Origin: Haliscomenobacter sp965225875
Lineage (GTDB): Bacteria > Bacteroidota > Bacteroidia > Chitinophagales > Saprospiraceae
Assembly (NCBI RefSeq): GCF_965225875.1
Contig: NZ_CBDDBS010000002.1
Span: 4,480,256-4,544,255, forward strand
Length of the DNA stretch: 64,000 nucleotides
Direction of reading: 5' to 3'
In this document: in pieces, positions 50,987 through 60,362 of the stretch
How the letters are laid out: every line of letters starts with the position of its first letter
How positions within the stretch are numbered: the first letter of the stretch is position 1
Notes under the pieces: model-generated
Told to the model about the DNA's origin: nothing
What the model saw: the letters and a program-made list of their open reading frames with translations, nothing else
Databases searched by the model: none
Program-made: the position numbers and the translations under genes

Positions 50987-51113
50987 TTTTGTAACCGCGA
51001 CGACGCGACGGCGCGACGATACATGTGCTTCGCACACTTTCACGTCGTTTCACGTCGCTCATTTGGCGCAGCCAAATGAATCGTCGCGCCGTCGCGTCGT
51101 CGCGGTTACAAAA
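50987..51113. repeat. Nested palindrome with perfect 34-bp arms
   Basis: 50987-51020 and 51080-51113 are perfect complements made of CGCGACGACGCG units (TTTTGTAACCGCGACGACGC at the outer end). Inside are ATTTGGC/GCCAAAT (51061-51077) and GTGCTTCGCAC mini-hairpins. A further ATTTGGC..GCCAAAT hairpin flanks it at about 50969. It separates the GH43 gene (start 50948) from GH127. The remaining 190 bp to 51308 show nothing else. Confidence 0.9.
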
Positions 51114-51307
51114 AACAAGCAGCGAAGCTGCTCAATAAGTTAAAATTAGAATCTACCTCTTCGTTTAGAAGTAACAGGAAACGAATTCCTCCCAATAGGC
51201 AACTGCCCTCTGCGGTCGTAACCGGTTTAGCAGTACAGTTTTTTGTTTGTTTACAGTTTATGTGGGGCCTATGTGTCGTTTATAGTTTAAGTGGGTACAA
51301 TTCCCCT

Positions 51308-53689
51308 TTAGTTTTTGCGCAGCAAGCGGAGGTAATAAACCGCCCCCGCCGTATTTTGCGCCAATGCCTGAAATCTCACCCTGATCTGGGTTTTTCCTTG
51401 CAACATGGAAGCTGGAATCGCATAGTCAATGTCCTGGAATTGGGATTGATGCCACCTTCCGGTATTGTTTTCGCTGATCAACTGCTCTTCATCGATGTAG
51501 ATGTCAAACTTTCGGTTGCCCCATTCTGCACCCCAGTAGCGTACCCGCAGGCTCAAATTGGTTTCGCCATTGGTGCTCATTTGATAGCTGAAATACCCGC
51601 CGTTGTTGGCGTCGCGCCAAAATTCATCCATAAAGGAACCCTTGCGCGATTGTTCACTTTGCAGGTCGTGATCTACCTCCGGTTGTTGTTCTCCGGGGGC
51701 TACAAAATCAAGGGTACGTTTTTGCAAGGCTAGTTTTTCTTTTTCAAGCCCGGCAATCGAATCGAGGTAGGATTGGTACTTTGTACCTGTCAAGGCCATC
51801 CAGTATATCATGTAGCGGGCATCATGGATGCGGTAAAATGGCTCCAGTACCAAATTGCTGGAGTTGACCATTTTTATATTTGTAGCGGTAAAACTGAGCG
51901 GTTTGCCTTTGATGGGTACGAGCTTTTTGCCAATTGCATCCACTGCATCCTCAATGATAATGGGCGCTTTGTCGATGGGCAACCTTTCCCCACTCGCAAT
52001 ATGCCCCCAGCGGCTATCGTCGGCAACCAAACCTTTTAATCCTTCGGTTCCGGTTTTTGCGCCTAGTAGAATGGGGCCATGCATCAACGCGATGTACTCG
52101 GGCACGTTTGCCAGGTGCTCAACGGTATTACGCATCGGCAGTATGATTTGTACCACATCCCCTTTTTTCCAAAGCCGATTGACTCCAACATATCCAGAAG
52201 CTGAGGTGGTATAAGCGATGCGCTTGTTGTTGACCTTGATTTGTAGCACCCCATGCTGTACCCAGGAAGGATAACGGATCATCAGTGTAAATCGGGCATT
52301 GCCTTCGGTGATGCTCAATTTCGTTTGTTCTTCCTCCGGGAACCTGGTCTCCTGTTTGAGCACGATTCCCTTCGCCCGCCAATTCAATGCCGAAGCAATA
52401 AATAAATTCAGGAACAGGGAATCTTTTTGGTGGGTGTAAATCAGCTGATTGTATTTTCCGTGGTTTTCCATGCCACTACCAACACAACACCACATGCCTT
52501 GATTGGGAGCTGAATACACCCGATAATGGCGTGGCCGAGCCGGGGTGAAGTACACATAACCGCCGTGCTCGGGATGCTGGGTAGAAAGGATGTGGTTGTA
52601 CAAGGTCCGTTCGTAATAATCCATGTAGCGGGCGGATGGATTGGCACGGAACAAATCCTCGGTCAGTTTGAGCATATTGTAGGAGTTGCAAGACTCGGGG
52701 CCTTCCACATCGTGCACAAAGTCCCGACCAGCTGCTACGCTGGGAAAAAACTCCCGACGGCTGTTTCCGCCCAGGGCCAGGCTGCGCTTGCTGGTAACGG
52801 TTTCCCAGAAAAAGCGACCAGCTTTGGCGTATTTTTCTTCCTTACTCAGTTCCGCAATGCGTTGGAAACCCACCGCCTTGGGCACTTGGGTATTGGCGTG
52901 TTTGTTGTCCAGGTTGTCCTGGCCCATCGATAGTGGATCGAGTAAGGCCTGATGGGAAAAGCGTTTTGCCGCCTTCAGGTATTTTTCGTCCCGGGTCATT
53001 TGGTAGGCATCCGCAAAAATCTCGTTCATGCCGCCGTGTTCGATGTCCAACATGGATTGCATCTGCGCTTCACTCAAATTGGCAGTAATGGCGATGCCCC
53101 AATCGCAGAAGTTTAAAAACAGCGTTTTGGCCGTCGCATCACCCGTATACAACCAGGCGTCGCGCAAACCCGAATACATTTTATGCACATTGTACCAGGG
53201 CACCCAGGCAGCACGTAAGGCTTTAAAATCACCATTTTTGAAGGTCGACCAGATTTCGGCACTTTTGGGCACTCCTCCGAGGTAGCCAATTCCCCAGCTC
53301 GGGTGATTGAGGGCCTGAGCTTCCTGACAAGCTTTGAGCTCACTGAGTAGGTACTCCATGCGCTTTTTGCACTCGGCATTCCCGGTCGCGGCATTTATAG
53401 CCATGGCAGAGAGGTAGTGCCCACCGACGTGCCCATCAAGGCCATCCCAATTGGAATAACTTGCCGCTTTTTCGGGGAGCCCGGCCTCCTTGCGGTAGGG
53501 ATTCAACATCCGGTCTACATCGTATTGCAACAGGGTTTGAATGTTCAAATCCCGAGCATGTTTGAAAGGCCCCTCCAACAAACTTACCTCCGCCAGCGAA
53601 AATGAATTGGAATAAAGCCGCTCCTGGGCATTGGTGCTGCAAATACCCAGGAGGCTACATATATTGGCTATGAGCAAGAATCTTCTCAT
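51308..53689 (-). CDS. GH127-type beta-L-arabinofuranosidase (DUF1680)
   Basis: This 793-residue protein has a signal peptide from ATG 53689 (RRFLLIANICSLLGICSTNA). The GH127 features are QTLLQYDVDRMLNPYRKEAGL, WDGLDGHVGGHYLSAMA and WVPWYNVHKMYSGLRDAWL. The zinc-thiolate site is visible as Glu and Cys in GPESCNSYN and the Cys pair in MWCCVGSG; one of these cysteines is the family's nucleophile. A C-terminal beta-domain (about 660-793, RVRYWGAEWGNRKFDIYIDEE) is appended. It removes beta-linked L-arabinofuranose from arabinan or glycoprotein side chains. Confidence 0.9.
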   Translation of the reverse strand: MRRFLLIANICSLLGICSTNAQERLYSNSFSLAEVSLLEGPFKHARDLNIQTLLQYDVDRMLNPYRKEAGLPEKAASYSNWDGLDGHVGGHYLSAMAINAATGNAECKKRMEYLLSELKACQEAQALNHPSWGIGYLGGVPKSAEIWSTFKNGDFKALRAAWVPWYNVHKMYSGLRDAWLYTGDATAKTLFLNFCDWGIAITANLSEAQMQSMLDIEHGGMNEIFADAYQMTRDEKYLKAAKRFSHQALLDPLSMGQDNLDNKHANTQVPKAVGFQRIAELSKEEKYAKAGRFFWETVTSKRSLALGGNSRREFFPSVAAGRDFVHDVEGPESCNSYNMLKLTEDLFRANPSARYMDYYERTLYNHILSTQHPEHGGYVYFTPARPRHYRVYSAPNQGMWCCVGSGMENHGKYNQLIYTHQKDSLFLNLFIASALNWRAKGIVLKQETRFPEEEQTKLSITEGNARFTLMIRYPSWVQHGVLQIKVNNKRIAYTTSASGYVGVNRLWKKGDVVQIILPMRNTVEHLANVPEYIALMHGPILLGAKTGTEGLKGLVADDSRWGHIASGERLPIDKAPIIIEDAVDAIGKKLVPIKGKPLSFTATNIKMVNSSNLVLEPFYRIHDARYMIYWMALTGTKYQSYLDSIAGLEKEKLALQKRTLDFVAPGEQQPEVDHDLQSEQSRKGSFMDEFWRDANNGGYFSYQMSTNGETNLSLRVRYWGAEWGNRKFDIYIDEEQLISENNTGRWHQSQFQDIDYAIPASMLQGKTQIRVRFQALAQNTAGAVYYLRLLRKN

Positions 53690-53696
53690 GCTGCAA

Positions 53697-55364
53697 TTAT
53701 TTGAACATGGGGTCATTGCCGCCATATTTCAGGTACTTGAAAGAAGCCGAGTTGGTGCTGCTTTGTCCGGAAGAAGTGGCGTACATCCCGTACAAACAGC
53801 CGATGAAACTGCCTGCCGCTTTGGTGCTGAGGAATTTGGCGTCTACTTTCTCTTTGAGCGGCTTCCAGGTTTTGAAATCCTCCGAACAGTAAAAACTGTA
53901 GGTGTCGCCCGCTGAACTGATGCGCAATCCTACTGATTTTGCTGAGGCTTTCACCGGAATTTCAGCAAGCAATTCCATGGATTTCTCCGTGGTCATACTT
54001 TTGTACAATTGAACGACCGCTTTACCCTGCGACTGGGATTTGCACAGGTAGTAAAAATGTTTTTCATCCTGGAGAATCACCAAGCCCGCTTTTTCATGTT
54101 CCGCAGTGGGGCTGAAGCTCAAAGCCGTTTCCGCTGTGCTGTACAGGTGCTGTTGGCGTTTGCCGATGAAAGAGGGATTGCTGAAATCCATCACGGTCTC
54201 AGGCTTCAGTTTCAAAGTGAGCCCCTGCTTTTTGGACAAGGAAAAAGAGCTACTGTCTATTTTGCGCATGAACAGCAGAGCTGGGTCCAGGCTTTTTTCA
54301 AAAGTCAGGGTGTATTGAAAATTACCTGCTTGTGGCAAGGCACCTTTTAGTTTCACTTCTTTGTACTTGGCCATGTAGGAATATTGGATCTCCTTGTGGT
54401 CGGGATTGATGATGGGCCAGTCGTTTTTCCATTCCACGGGGGCGATGAAAGTTTCCCGGCCAGTGTTGTAATAGTCGCCCTCATAAGGCCTTACCGCCAA
54501 AAATACGGCGTAGGTTTTGCCATCTGGCCCTTCTACAAACTGGGCGTGCCCTGCGGAAGTAATCGGGTCTTTGCGGTCGGCGGGTAAATCGCGCTGGGTC
54601 AAAATCGGGTTTTGCTCGTAAGGAACGAAGGGGCCCCAAATCGATTTGCTGCGCAAAACCACCTCGGAGTGATTGACGGAGGTACCTCCTTCGGCGGCAT
54701 ACAAATAGTACCAGCCATTCTTTTTCAGGAAGTGTGGCGCTTCAATCCAGACTGGTTTTTTGGTGATGTCGACCCCGCCATTGATCAATTGTACTTCTTC
54801 CCCAACGACCTTCAGCGCTACGGGGTCAAATTCCTGCATTCTGACGGTGCGGTGGCCCGAGTACAAGGGTTTGCGGTCGGGCGCGTCGCTGTTGTATACG
54901 ATGTAGGCCTTGTCGTCTTCGTCGAAGTAAATAGAGGGGTCAATGCCGCGCACCTGTGGAATCTTCACCGGGTCGCTCCAGGGACCTGCTGGGTCTTTGG
55001 CAGTTACGACAAAGTTGCCATCGTGGTCAATGTCGGTGCAAACCACGTAAAAAGTGCCTTTATGGTAACTGATGGACGGGGCAAACAAGCCGCGAGTCAA
55101 ACGTTCCCCCATAAAATCCATCTGGGAGTTGCGGTGGATGACGTTACCGATTTGTTTCCAGTTTTTCAAATCCTTACTGTGAAATACCGGGATGCCAGGG
55201 AAGTAGGAAAAGGTGGAATGGACGAGGTAATAATCCTTGCCCACCTGCGTGACGCTTGGATCGGGATAAAACCCGGTCAGGATCGGGTTGGGAATGGTGA
55301 TTTGAGCCAAACTGATTTGGCTGGCGAAAAGAACAATGACGATTATTTGATATAGTTTATGCAT
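53697..55364 (-). CDS. GH43-family beta-xylosidase/alpha-L-arabinofuranosidase
   Basis: This 555-residue protein has a signal peptide (IIVIVLFASQISLAQ). The catalytic propeller has NPILTGFYPDPSVTQVGKDYYLVHSTFSYFPGIPVFHSKDLKNW with the base Asp, GIDPSIYFDEDDKAYIVYN, and VWIEAPHFLKKNGWYYLYAAEGGT with the acid Glu. A C-terminal beta-sandwich (about 350-555, SFYCSEDFKTWKPLKEKVDA) completes the common two-domain GH43 form. It lies 7 bp upstream of GH127 and is presumably co-transcribed. Confidence 0.92.
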   Translation of the reverse strand: MHKLYQIIVIVLFASQISLAQITIPNPILTGFYPDPSVTQVGKDYYLVHSTFSYFPGIPVFHSKDLKNWKQIGNVIHRNSQMDFMGERLTRGLFAPSISYHKGTFYVVCTDIDHDGNFVVTAKDPAGPWSDPVKIPQVRGIDPSIYFDEDDKAYIVYNSDAPDRKPLYSGHRTVRMQEFDPVALKVVGEEVQLINGGVDITKKPVWIEAPHFLKKNGWYYLYAAEGGTSVNHSEVVLRSKSIWGPFVPYEQNPILTQRDLPADRKDPITSAGHAQFVEGPDGKTYAVFLAVRPYEGDYYNTGRETFIAPVEWKNDWPIINPDHKEIQYSYMAKYKEVKLKGALPQAGNFQYTLTFEKSLDPALLFMRKIDSSSFSLSKKQGLTLKLKPETVMDFSNPSFIGKRQQHLYSTAETALSFSPTAEHEKAGLVILQDEKHFYYLCKSQSQGKAVVQLYKSMTTEKSMELLAEIPVKASAKSVGLRISSAGDTYSFYCSEDFKTWKPLKEKVDAKFLSTKAAGSFIGCLYGMYATSSGQSSTNSASFKYLKYGGNDPMFK

Positions 55365-55399
55365 GACTGCGTTTTTTGAAATTTGAAAAAATGTTGGTA

Positions 55400-55550
55400 G
55401 CTATTTAGCACCTCCACCTGCGGTGGATTTCACATCCTATTTTTTTACCACAAAGACACGAAGACACAACTTAGAGCTTAATGTCTTTGTGCCTTTGTGT
55501 CTTCGTGTCTTTGTGGTAAAAAATCCCGCCGCAGGCGGTTGCTAAATAGC
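55400..55550. repeat. Nested palindrome, CACGAAGA family (copy 2)
   Basis: The outer arms GCTATTTAGCA (55400-55410) and TGCTAAATAGC (55540-55550) are perfect. CCTGCGGT/CCGCAGG lies inside. The 29-bp arms 55441-55469 and 55495-55523 are perfect, made of AAAGACACGAAGACACAA. It shares outer, middle and inner sequence with 22857-23027. It lies 42 bp before the GH95 stop side. Confidence 0.9.
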
Positions 55551-55591
55551 GCCCACGTAGTGGCAGGTAAAATGTCAAATGAGACCTCAAA

Positions 55592-58051
55592 TTACTGCCC
55601 AATAAAAGTATAAACCACCCCCTTCTGGGTAGCCACATCATACAACATGGTCGCTTTCAACTCTAGCGGCTTAATCGTTGATTTTTCAGAAACAATCGGC
55701 GCCGGGGTATCTTCGGTTTGATAAAAAGGGTTCGGGTTTTTGCCCGTAGCTACTTTCAAACTTGCCCCGTTGCTCAGTTTCAGGGCATTGGGTACCCGCA
55801 AGCGCAGGTTGCCACCCAGGGTAGATTTTACCACCAGTTTTACCACCTTGCCATTCTTCCATTGCAAGTCTACCACTTCAAAACCACCCCAGGCCCGCAG
55901 CCCGGTAATGCTGCCAGTGGGCCACACATCGGGCAAGGCGGGCAATACATGAAGGGCCGCATCGGAACTTTGCAACAACATTTCGGTGATGCCCGAGGTA
56001 CAGCCAAAATTGCCGTCAATCTGGAACGGTGGGTGTGCATCGAAGAGGTTGTTGTAGGTGCCGCCGCCATCGGGATTTACGCCCAGTGGAGTCAACTGGT
56101 TTTGGATCAATTTGTAGGCATGGTTTCCATCCTGCAATTTGGCCCACCAGTTCACCTTCCAACCCATACTCCAACCCGTGGATACATCGCCCCGTTGCAA
56201 CAGGGTGTTGCGGGAAGCAGCGAAAAGCTCAGGGGTGCGGTAAGGCGAAATCTGATTGGAAGGAAACAAACCGTACAAGTGCGATACGTGACGGTGATGG
56301 TCATCGGGAGCATCAATATCTTCCAGCCATTCCTGCAACTGGTTGTGTTGGCCAATGTGCATGGGGGCAAGGCGACTGCGCATTTGTTTCAGGGTGTCGA
56401 CAAAGGCCGCATCCTTGCCCAGTAGCTGGGCAGTGCGAATGGTTGAACTGAAAACGTCGTAAACAATCTGGTTGTCCATGGTCGTTCCAGCATCCAGGGA
56501 GGAGCCATCGTGTGCTTTGGGCGCGTTTTCAGGAGAGTTGCCCGGGCTGACTACCAACCATTTGTACTGGGGGTGTTCAATCAAAAAATCAACATAAAAC
56601 AGGGCAGCTCCTTTGAGCGCAGGGTAAACGCTGGCCAGGTACGTTTTATCCCCATTGTAGAGGTAATGCTCCCAAAGGTGTTGGGTGAGCCAGGCACCTC
56701 CTGCGGTCCACATGCCCCAAAACGCCCCGTCGATCGCGCCATTCATGCGCCAGATGTCGGTGTTGTGGTGGGCCATCCAACCACGGGTGCCGTACATGGT
56801 TCGGGCGGTTTCTTGGCCAGTGATCGAGAGTTCTTTGACCATCTCCAGGAGTGGTTGATGCAGCTCAGCGAGGTTGGTGCGCTCGGCGGGCCAGTAGTTC
56901 ATCTCCGTGTTGATGTTGATGGTGTACTTGCTGTCCCAGGGTGGATTGAGGCGATTGTTCCAGATGCCTTGCAGGTTGGCGGGTTGGCCGCCCGGCTGGG
57001 AGGAAGAAATCAACAAATACCGGCCAAACTGGTAGTATAAACTGACCATGTGTGGGTCATTGGTACTGCTGAAGTTTTTCAGGCGTTCGTCGGTTGGAAA
57101 ATTGGCGGCGGGAGTTGTGCCTAAATCCAGCTTGACTCGATTAAAGTATTTTTGGTAAGCGGCAATGTGCCCAGCCAGGATGGTGGCATAAGCCTTGGGA
57201 TAGGCCTTGTTCAGGTAATCCGCAGCCCGCTTTTCCTCATCCCCGCTGATGTCCTTGTAATTGTTGAAGTTGGTGGCGATCGAGATAAAGATGGTGGCGG
57301 AATTGGCCCCATTTACCGTGAGCGAAGTATCGTTGGAGCTCAGGCTGCCACCATCCAGTTTGATGCGGGTGATGCCTTTAAATTCAACCAAACCTTTTAC
57401 CCCTTCGTGGTCGCTGGTGGTACCACTTATGGTCAGGTCTTTGGTCGCGGTGGTGGCGAAGACTTTTTTGCGCTGGGGAGAAGAGTAATTGGCGGAAAAA
57501 GAAAGGCTTCCAGGTTTGCTGGCTGTGAGCCGCATCACGATCACCCGATCGGGAAAAGAAGCCAGGGCCTCTCTGGTGTAGGTGACGCCATCCACCACAT
57601 AAGTCGTTTTAGCTACGGCTTTTTCGATGTCCAGTTCGCGGTAATAATTGCTGAATTTTTCATGGCCCGGGAAGGAGAGGTGGAGACTACCAACTGGCTG
57701 GAACATTTGACCATGCGACTTTTTGGTGATGATGACCCGATTGGCCAGTCTTTCCGCTACTTTGTGGTTGCCTTCAAAAATCAGCTTTCTGATTTCGGCC
57801 AATGAATCCAAAGACGCTGGATTGTCGTTGCGATTGGGGCTGCCGCTCCAAACCGTGTGTTCGTTGAGCTGAATGGTCTCTTTGTCTACATTGCCATAAA
57901 TCATGGCTCCCTGGCGACCATTGCCGATGGGGAGGGCATTTTCCCATCTAGTGCCCGAAGCTTGATTGTACCAGAGTTTTAAGCCTGGTTTTTCCTGAGA
58001 AAAACCCAAAGTGCTTACCAGGAGTAAACCCAAAAGGAGTGATTGTTGCAT
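55592..58051 (-). CDS. GH95-type alpha-L-fucosidase/galactosidase
   Basis: This 819-residue protein has a short signal peptide (QSLLLGLLLVSTLGFSQ). The N-terminal beta-domain has WYNQASGTRWENALPIGNGRQGAMIYGNVDKETIQLNEHTVWSGSPN, which is diagnostic for GH95. The (alpha/alpha)6 barrel includes LQGIWNNRLNPPWDSKYTININTEMNYWPAE, VSPGNSPENAP and GWSMGWKVNWWAKLQDGNHAY. It removes terminal alpha-L-fucose (1,2-linked) or alpha-L-galactose from xyloglucan, pectin or algal glycans. A perfect LacI-type palindrome lies 90 bp upstream. Confidence 0.93.
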   Translation of the reverse strand: MQQSLLLGLLLVSTLGFSQEKPGLKLWYNQASGTRWENALPIGNGRQGAMIYGNVDKETIQLNEHTVWSGSPNRNDNPASLDSLAEIRKLIFEGNHKVAERLANRVIITKKSHGQMFQPVGSLHLSFPGHEKFSNYYRELDIEKAVAKTTYVVDGVTYTREALASFPDRVIVMRLTASKPGSLSFSANYSSPQRKKVFATTATKDLTISGTTSDHEGVKGLVEFKGITRIKLDGGSLSSNDTSLTVNGANSATIFISIATNFNNYKDISGDEEKRAADYLNKAYPKAYATILAGHIAAYQKYFNRVKLDLGTTPAANFPTDERLKNFSSTNDPHMVSLYYQFGRYLLISSSQPGGQPANLQGIWNNRLNPPWDSKYTININTEMNYWPAERTNLAELHQPLLEMVKELSITGQETARTMYGTRGWMAHHNTDIWRMNGAIDGAFWGMWTAGGAWLTQHLWEHYLYNGDKTYLASVYPALKGAALFYVDFLIEHPQYKWLVVSPGNSPENAPKAHDGSSLDAGTTMDNQIVYDVFSSTIRTAQLLGKDAAFVDTLKQMRSRLAPMHIGQHNQLQEWLEDIDAPDDHHRHVSHLYGLFPSNQISPYRTPELFAASRNTLLQRGDVSTGWSMGWKVNWWAKLQDGNHAYKLIQNQLTPLGVNPDGGGTYNNLFDAHPPFQIDGNFGCTSGITEMLLQSSDAALHVLPALPDVWPTGSITGLRAWGGFEVVDLQWKNGKVVKLVVKSTLGGNLRLRVPNALKLSNGASLKVATGKNPNPFYQTEDTPAPIVSEKSTIKPLELKATMLYDVATQKGVVYTFIGQ

Positions 58052-58140
58052 CGTAGTAGGTTTGGCAGAGTTTGATTTTACGCGCTAAAGCGTCACAATT
58101 TGGGGTTTTGTTTGAAATTGAAAATGAGTTATTTACATTT

Positions 58141-58156
58141 ATTCAATCGATTGAAT
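58141..58156 (-). promoter_or_regulatory. Candidate LacI-family operator
   Basis: ATTCAATCGATTGAAT is a perfect 16-bp palindrome with a central CG, the usual form of LacI/GalR-family operators. It lies 90 bp upstream of the GH95 start and 16 bp past the dehydrogenase stop. The LacI-family gene at 59334 is the obvious candidate to bind it. Confidence 0.5.
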
Positions 58157-58172
58157 TTTTGAATAAAAAAAG

Positions 58173-59201
58173 TCAAAAGCTCGAATGTGGAACTTCGACC
58201 ATGGCTTTGATTACGCCGTTTGCCGGGTTGAGCCAATTTTCAAATTCGCTACTCACCTCATCAAACATGACCCGATGAGTGATGTAGGTGGCCGGGTTGA
58301 TTTTTTTCTGCTTCAAACAGTTAATCACTTGTTCAAAATCCTGCCGGGTGGCGTTGCGGCTGCTCATCAAAGTCCCTTCCCGCTTGTGGAATTCGGGGTG
58401 GCTGAAAGAGATATCCCCTTTTTGCAGGCCAATCAAAACGTAGCGAGCTCCGTGCGCCATGTATTGAAAAGCATTATTGATGGCTTTCAGGCTTCCCGTA
58501 GCATCGATGACTACGGTGGGCATATCGCCATTGGTGATGTCCATCAGTTGTTCAACGACATTTTCGGCCTGTGCATTGACCACATGGGGCACTTTGAGTT
58601 TATCTTTACAAAACTGCAGGCGATGCTCGTTGATGTCGAGGGCGATAACTTTTCCTCCGGCAATCCGGGCAAATTCCATGGTTCCCAAACCGATTGGCCC
58701 CGCCCCAATTACCAGCACAAACTCTCCTTTGGAAATGTTCGCTCGTTGTACTCCGTGTGCACCGATGGCCAATGGTTCTACCAGGGCCAGTTCATCAAAA
58801 GTCAGGCCCTCACCGTGCACCAATGTTGAAGAAGGCACCGAAAGGTACTCCACCATACCCCCGTCGATGTGGACGCCACAAACTTGCAGTTGGGTGCAAC
58901 AGTTGGACTTACCTACCCGACATGCCACACAGGTACCACAACTGAAGTAGGGGATAAAAGTAACTGACTCGCCATGCATAAACCCCGGGGCATCGTCGAA
59001 CTCGGCCAGGATGCCCGAAAGTTCATGGCCCAAAATCCGCGGGTAGCTAAAATAGGGCTGGGTACCTTCAAAAGCATGCAGGTCGGTACCACAAATACCG
59101 ATGCGTTTAATTTTAATGATGGCTCTGCCTGGCTCCAGTTGGGGCTTTTCTTTGGTGGCGTAAACCAGCTCCCCTGGTTTGATGCAGGTCAGTACCTTCA
59201 T
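58173..59201 (-). CDS. Zinc-dependent alcohol (sugar/polyol) dehydrogenase
   Basis: This is a 342-residue medium-chain dehydrogenase. The catalytic-zinc region is GICGTDLHAFEGTQPYFSYPRILGHELSG. The structural-zinc cysteines are in CGTCVACRVGKSNCC, and the Rossmann motif is GAGPIGLGTMEFARIAG. The closest type by pattern is the sorbitol/threonine/L-galactonate dehydrogenase group. Given the neighbouring fucosidase and arabinosidase, oxidation of a released sugar is likely. ATG 59201 is preferred because the fold starts at MKVLTCIKPGEL; six more upstream codons look non-conserved. Confidence 0.9.
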   Translation of the reverse strand: MKVLTCIKPGELVYATKEKPQLEPGRAIIKIKRIGICGTDLHAFEGTQPYFSYPRILGHELSGILAEFDDAPGFMHGESVTFIPYFSCGTCVACRVGKSNCCTQLQVCGVHIDGGMVEYLSVPSSTLVHGEGLTFDELALVEPLAIGAHGVQRANISKGEFVLVIGAGPIGLGTMEFARIAGGKVIALDINEHRLQFCKDKLKVPHVVNAQAENVVEQLMDITNGDMPTVVIDATGSLKAINNAFQYMAHGARYVLIGLQKGDISFSHPEFHKREGTLMSSRNATRQDFEQVINCLKQKKINPATYITHRVMFDEVSSEFENWLNPANGVIKAMVEVPHSSF

Positions 59202-59333
59202 TTTTTTGTTGATTACCATAAAGTGAGTTCAAAACTTATTTTAGCCCCTTAGAGCCTACCAAGCTGGATCAAATTTAGCTAAAGTTATTAATGTGATTTG
59301 TACAATTAATCATAAAAATTTGCAAGCAAGTAT

Positions 59334-60362
59334 TCATTGTAATCTTTTTGAACTCCCCCGGATGAGCAGATCGCTCGCGATGATCTCCACTTTATCCTCT
59401 GGTGCAGTGGTTTTTCCATTCAAGATGAACTCAAAATAGATCTGCGCAGCCCGTTTTCCCAACTCTTTACTCCTTTGGTCAACAGAGGAGAGGGCGGGTT
59501 TAACGATGGGTGCGAATACCTCATTGGCAAAACCAAATATGCCCAATTGTGAGGGCACCTGGATGCCCATGGACTCCGCGACTTGTAAAACCCCCAAAGA
59601 CAGGTGATCCGAAATGCTGAGAAAAGCATCCGGTGGTTCTTTTAACACCAGGAGTTCTCTGGCCACTTCAATGGCTTCCTCTCTGGACAAGGCATTCTCT
59701 ACGATAAAATTATACGGTATACTCAATTCATGTTCTTTGATGGCCTGGATAAAACCTTCTTTTCGAAGCCCAAAGGTAGCAAGGTGGCTAGGCCCGCCAA
59801 TAAAGGCAATTTTCCGGTAGCCCTGCTCAATCAGGCTTTTGGACACTTTGTAGGTGATCTCCTTATTGTCATTTAAAATCTTGAAGCTATCCACTTGCTC
59901 CATGCAGCGATCGAACTGAATGAGCTCAATATTGTGTTTTTGAATATTTTGAAGATGCGCTGCGGTTTTAGTCTCCGCCGAAACGGAAATCAGAATACAA
60001 TCGACATTTTGATGAACCAGGGTATCAATGGCTTTGCACTCGTGCTGAAAAGATTCATGCGACTGGCAAATGATCAAACTATGGTTGTTTTGAAAGCATA
60101 CTTCTTCGATCCCGGAGATGGCCTCCGAAAAAAAATACTGATTGATGTGTGGGACAATTACCCCTATGGTTTTGGATGAACCCTGGCGTAGATTAGCGGC
60201 ATGAGAATTGTGCTTGTAGTTGAGCTCGCGCGCTTTTTGCTTTACACTCTCGCTTACTTTGGGATTGATCGATGGATGGTCATTCAACGCCCTTGATACG
60301 TAAGAGGCAGAAATGCCTAACTCTTTGGCTAAATCATAAATGGTTATCCGCTTTCGACTCAT
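59334..60362 (-). CDS. LacI-family transcriptional regulator
   Basis: This 342-residue protein has an N-terminal HTH: RKRITIYDLAKELGISASYVSRALNDHPSINPKVSESVKQKARELNY. A periplasmic-binding-protein-like sugar-sensing domain follows (KTIGVIVPHINQYFFSEAISGIEEV; AFIGGPSHLATFGLRKEGF; PPDAFLSISDHLSLGVLQVAESMGI). ATG 60362 starts exactly at the HTH; the frame extends 23 codons further without conserved features. It probably controls the flanking sugar-utilisation genes in response to a released monosaccharide. Confidence 0.93.
   Translation of the reverse strand: MSRKRITIYDLAKELGISASYVSRALNDHPSINPKVSESVKQKARELNYKHNSHAANLRQGSSKTIGVIVPHINQYFFSEAISGIEEVCFQNNHSLIICQSHESFQHECKAIDTLVHQNVDCILISVSAETKTAAHLQNIQKHNIELIQFDRCMEQVDSFKILNDNKEITYKVSKSLIEQGYRKIAFIGGPSHLATFGLRKEGFIQAIKEHELSIPYNFIVENALSREEAIEVARELLVLKEPPDAFLSISDHLSLGVLQVAESMGIQVPSQLGIFGFANEVFAPIVKPALSSVDQRSKELGKRAAQIYFEFILNGKTTAPEDKVEIIASDLLIRGSSKRLQ

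Noticed and set aside
59296..59320. TTGTACAA palindrome upstream of the zinc dehydrogenase as a LacI operator
   Set aside because: Only 8 bp, no central CG, and no resemblance to the 16-bp candidate at 58141.
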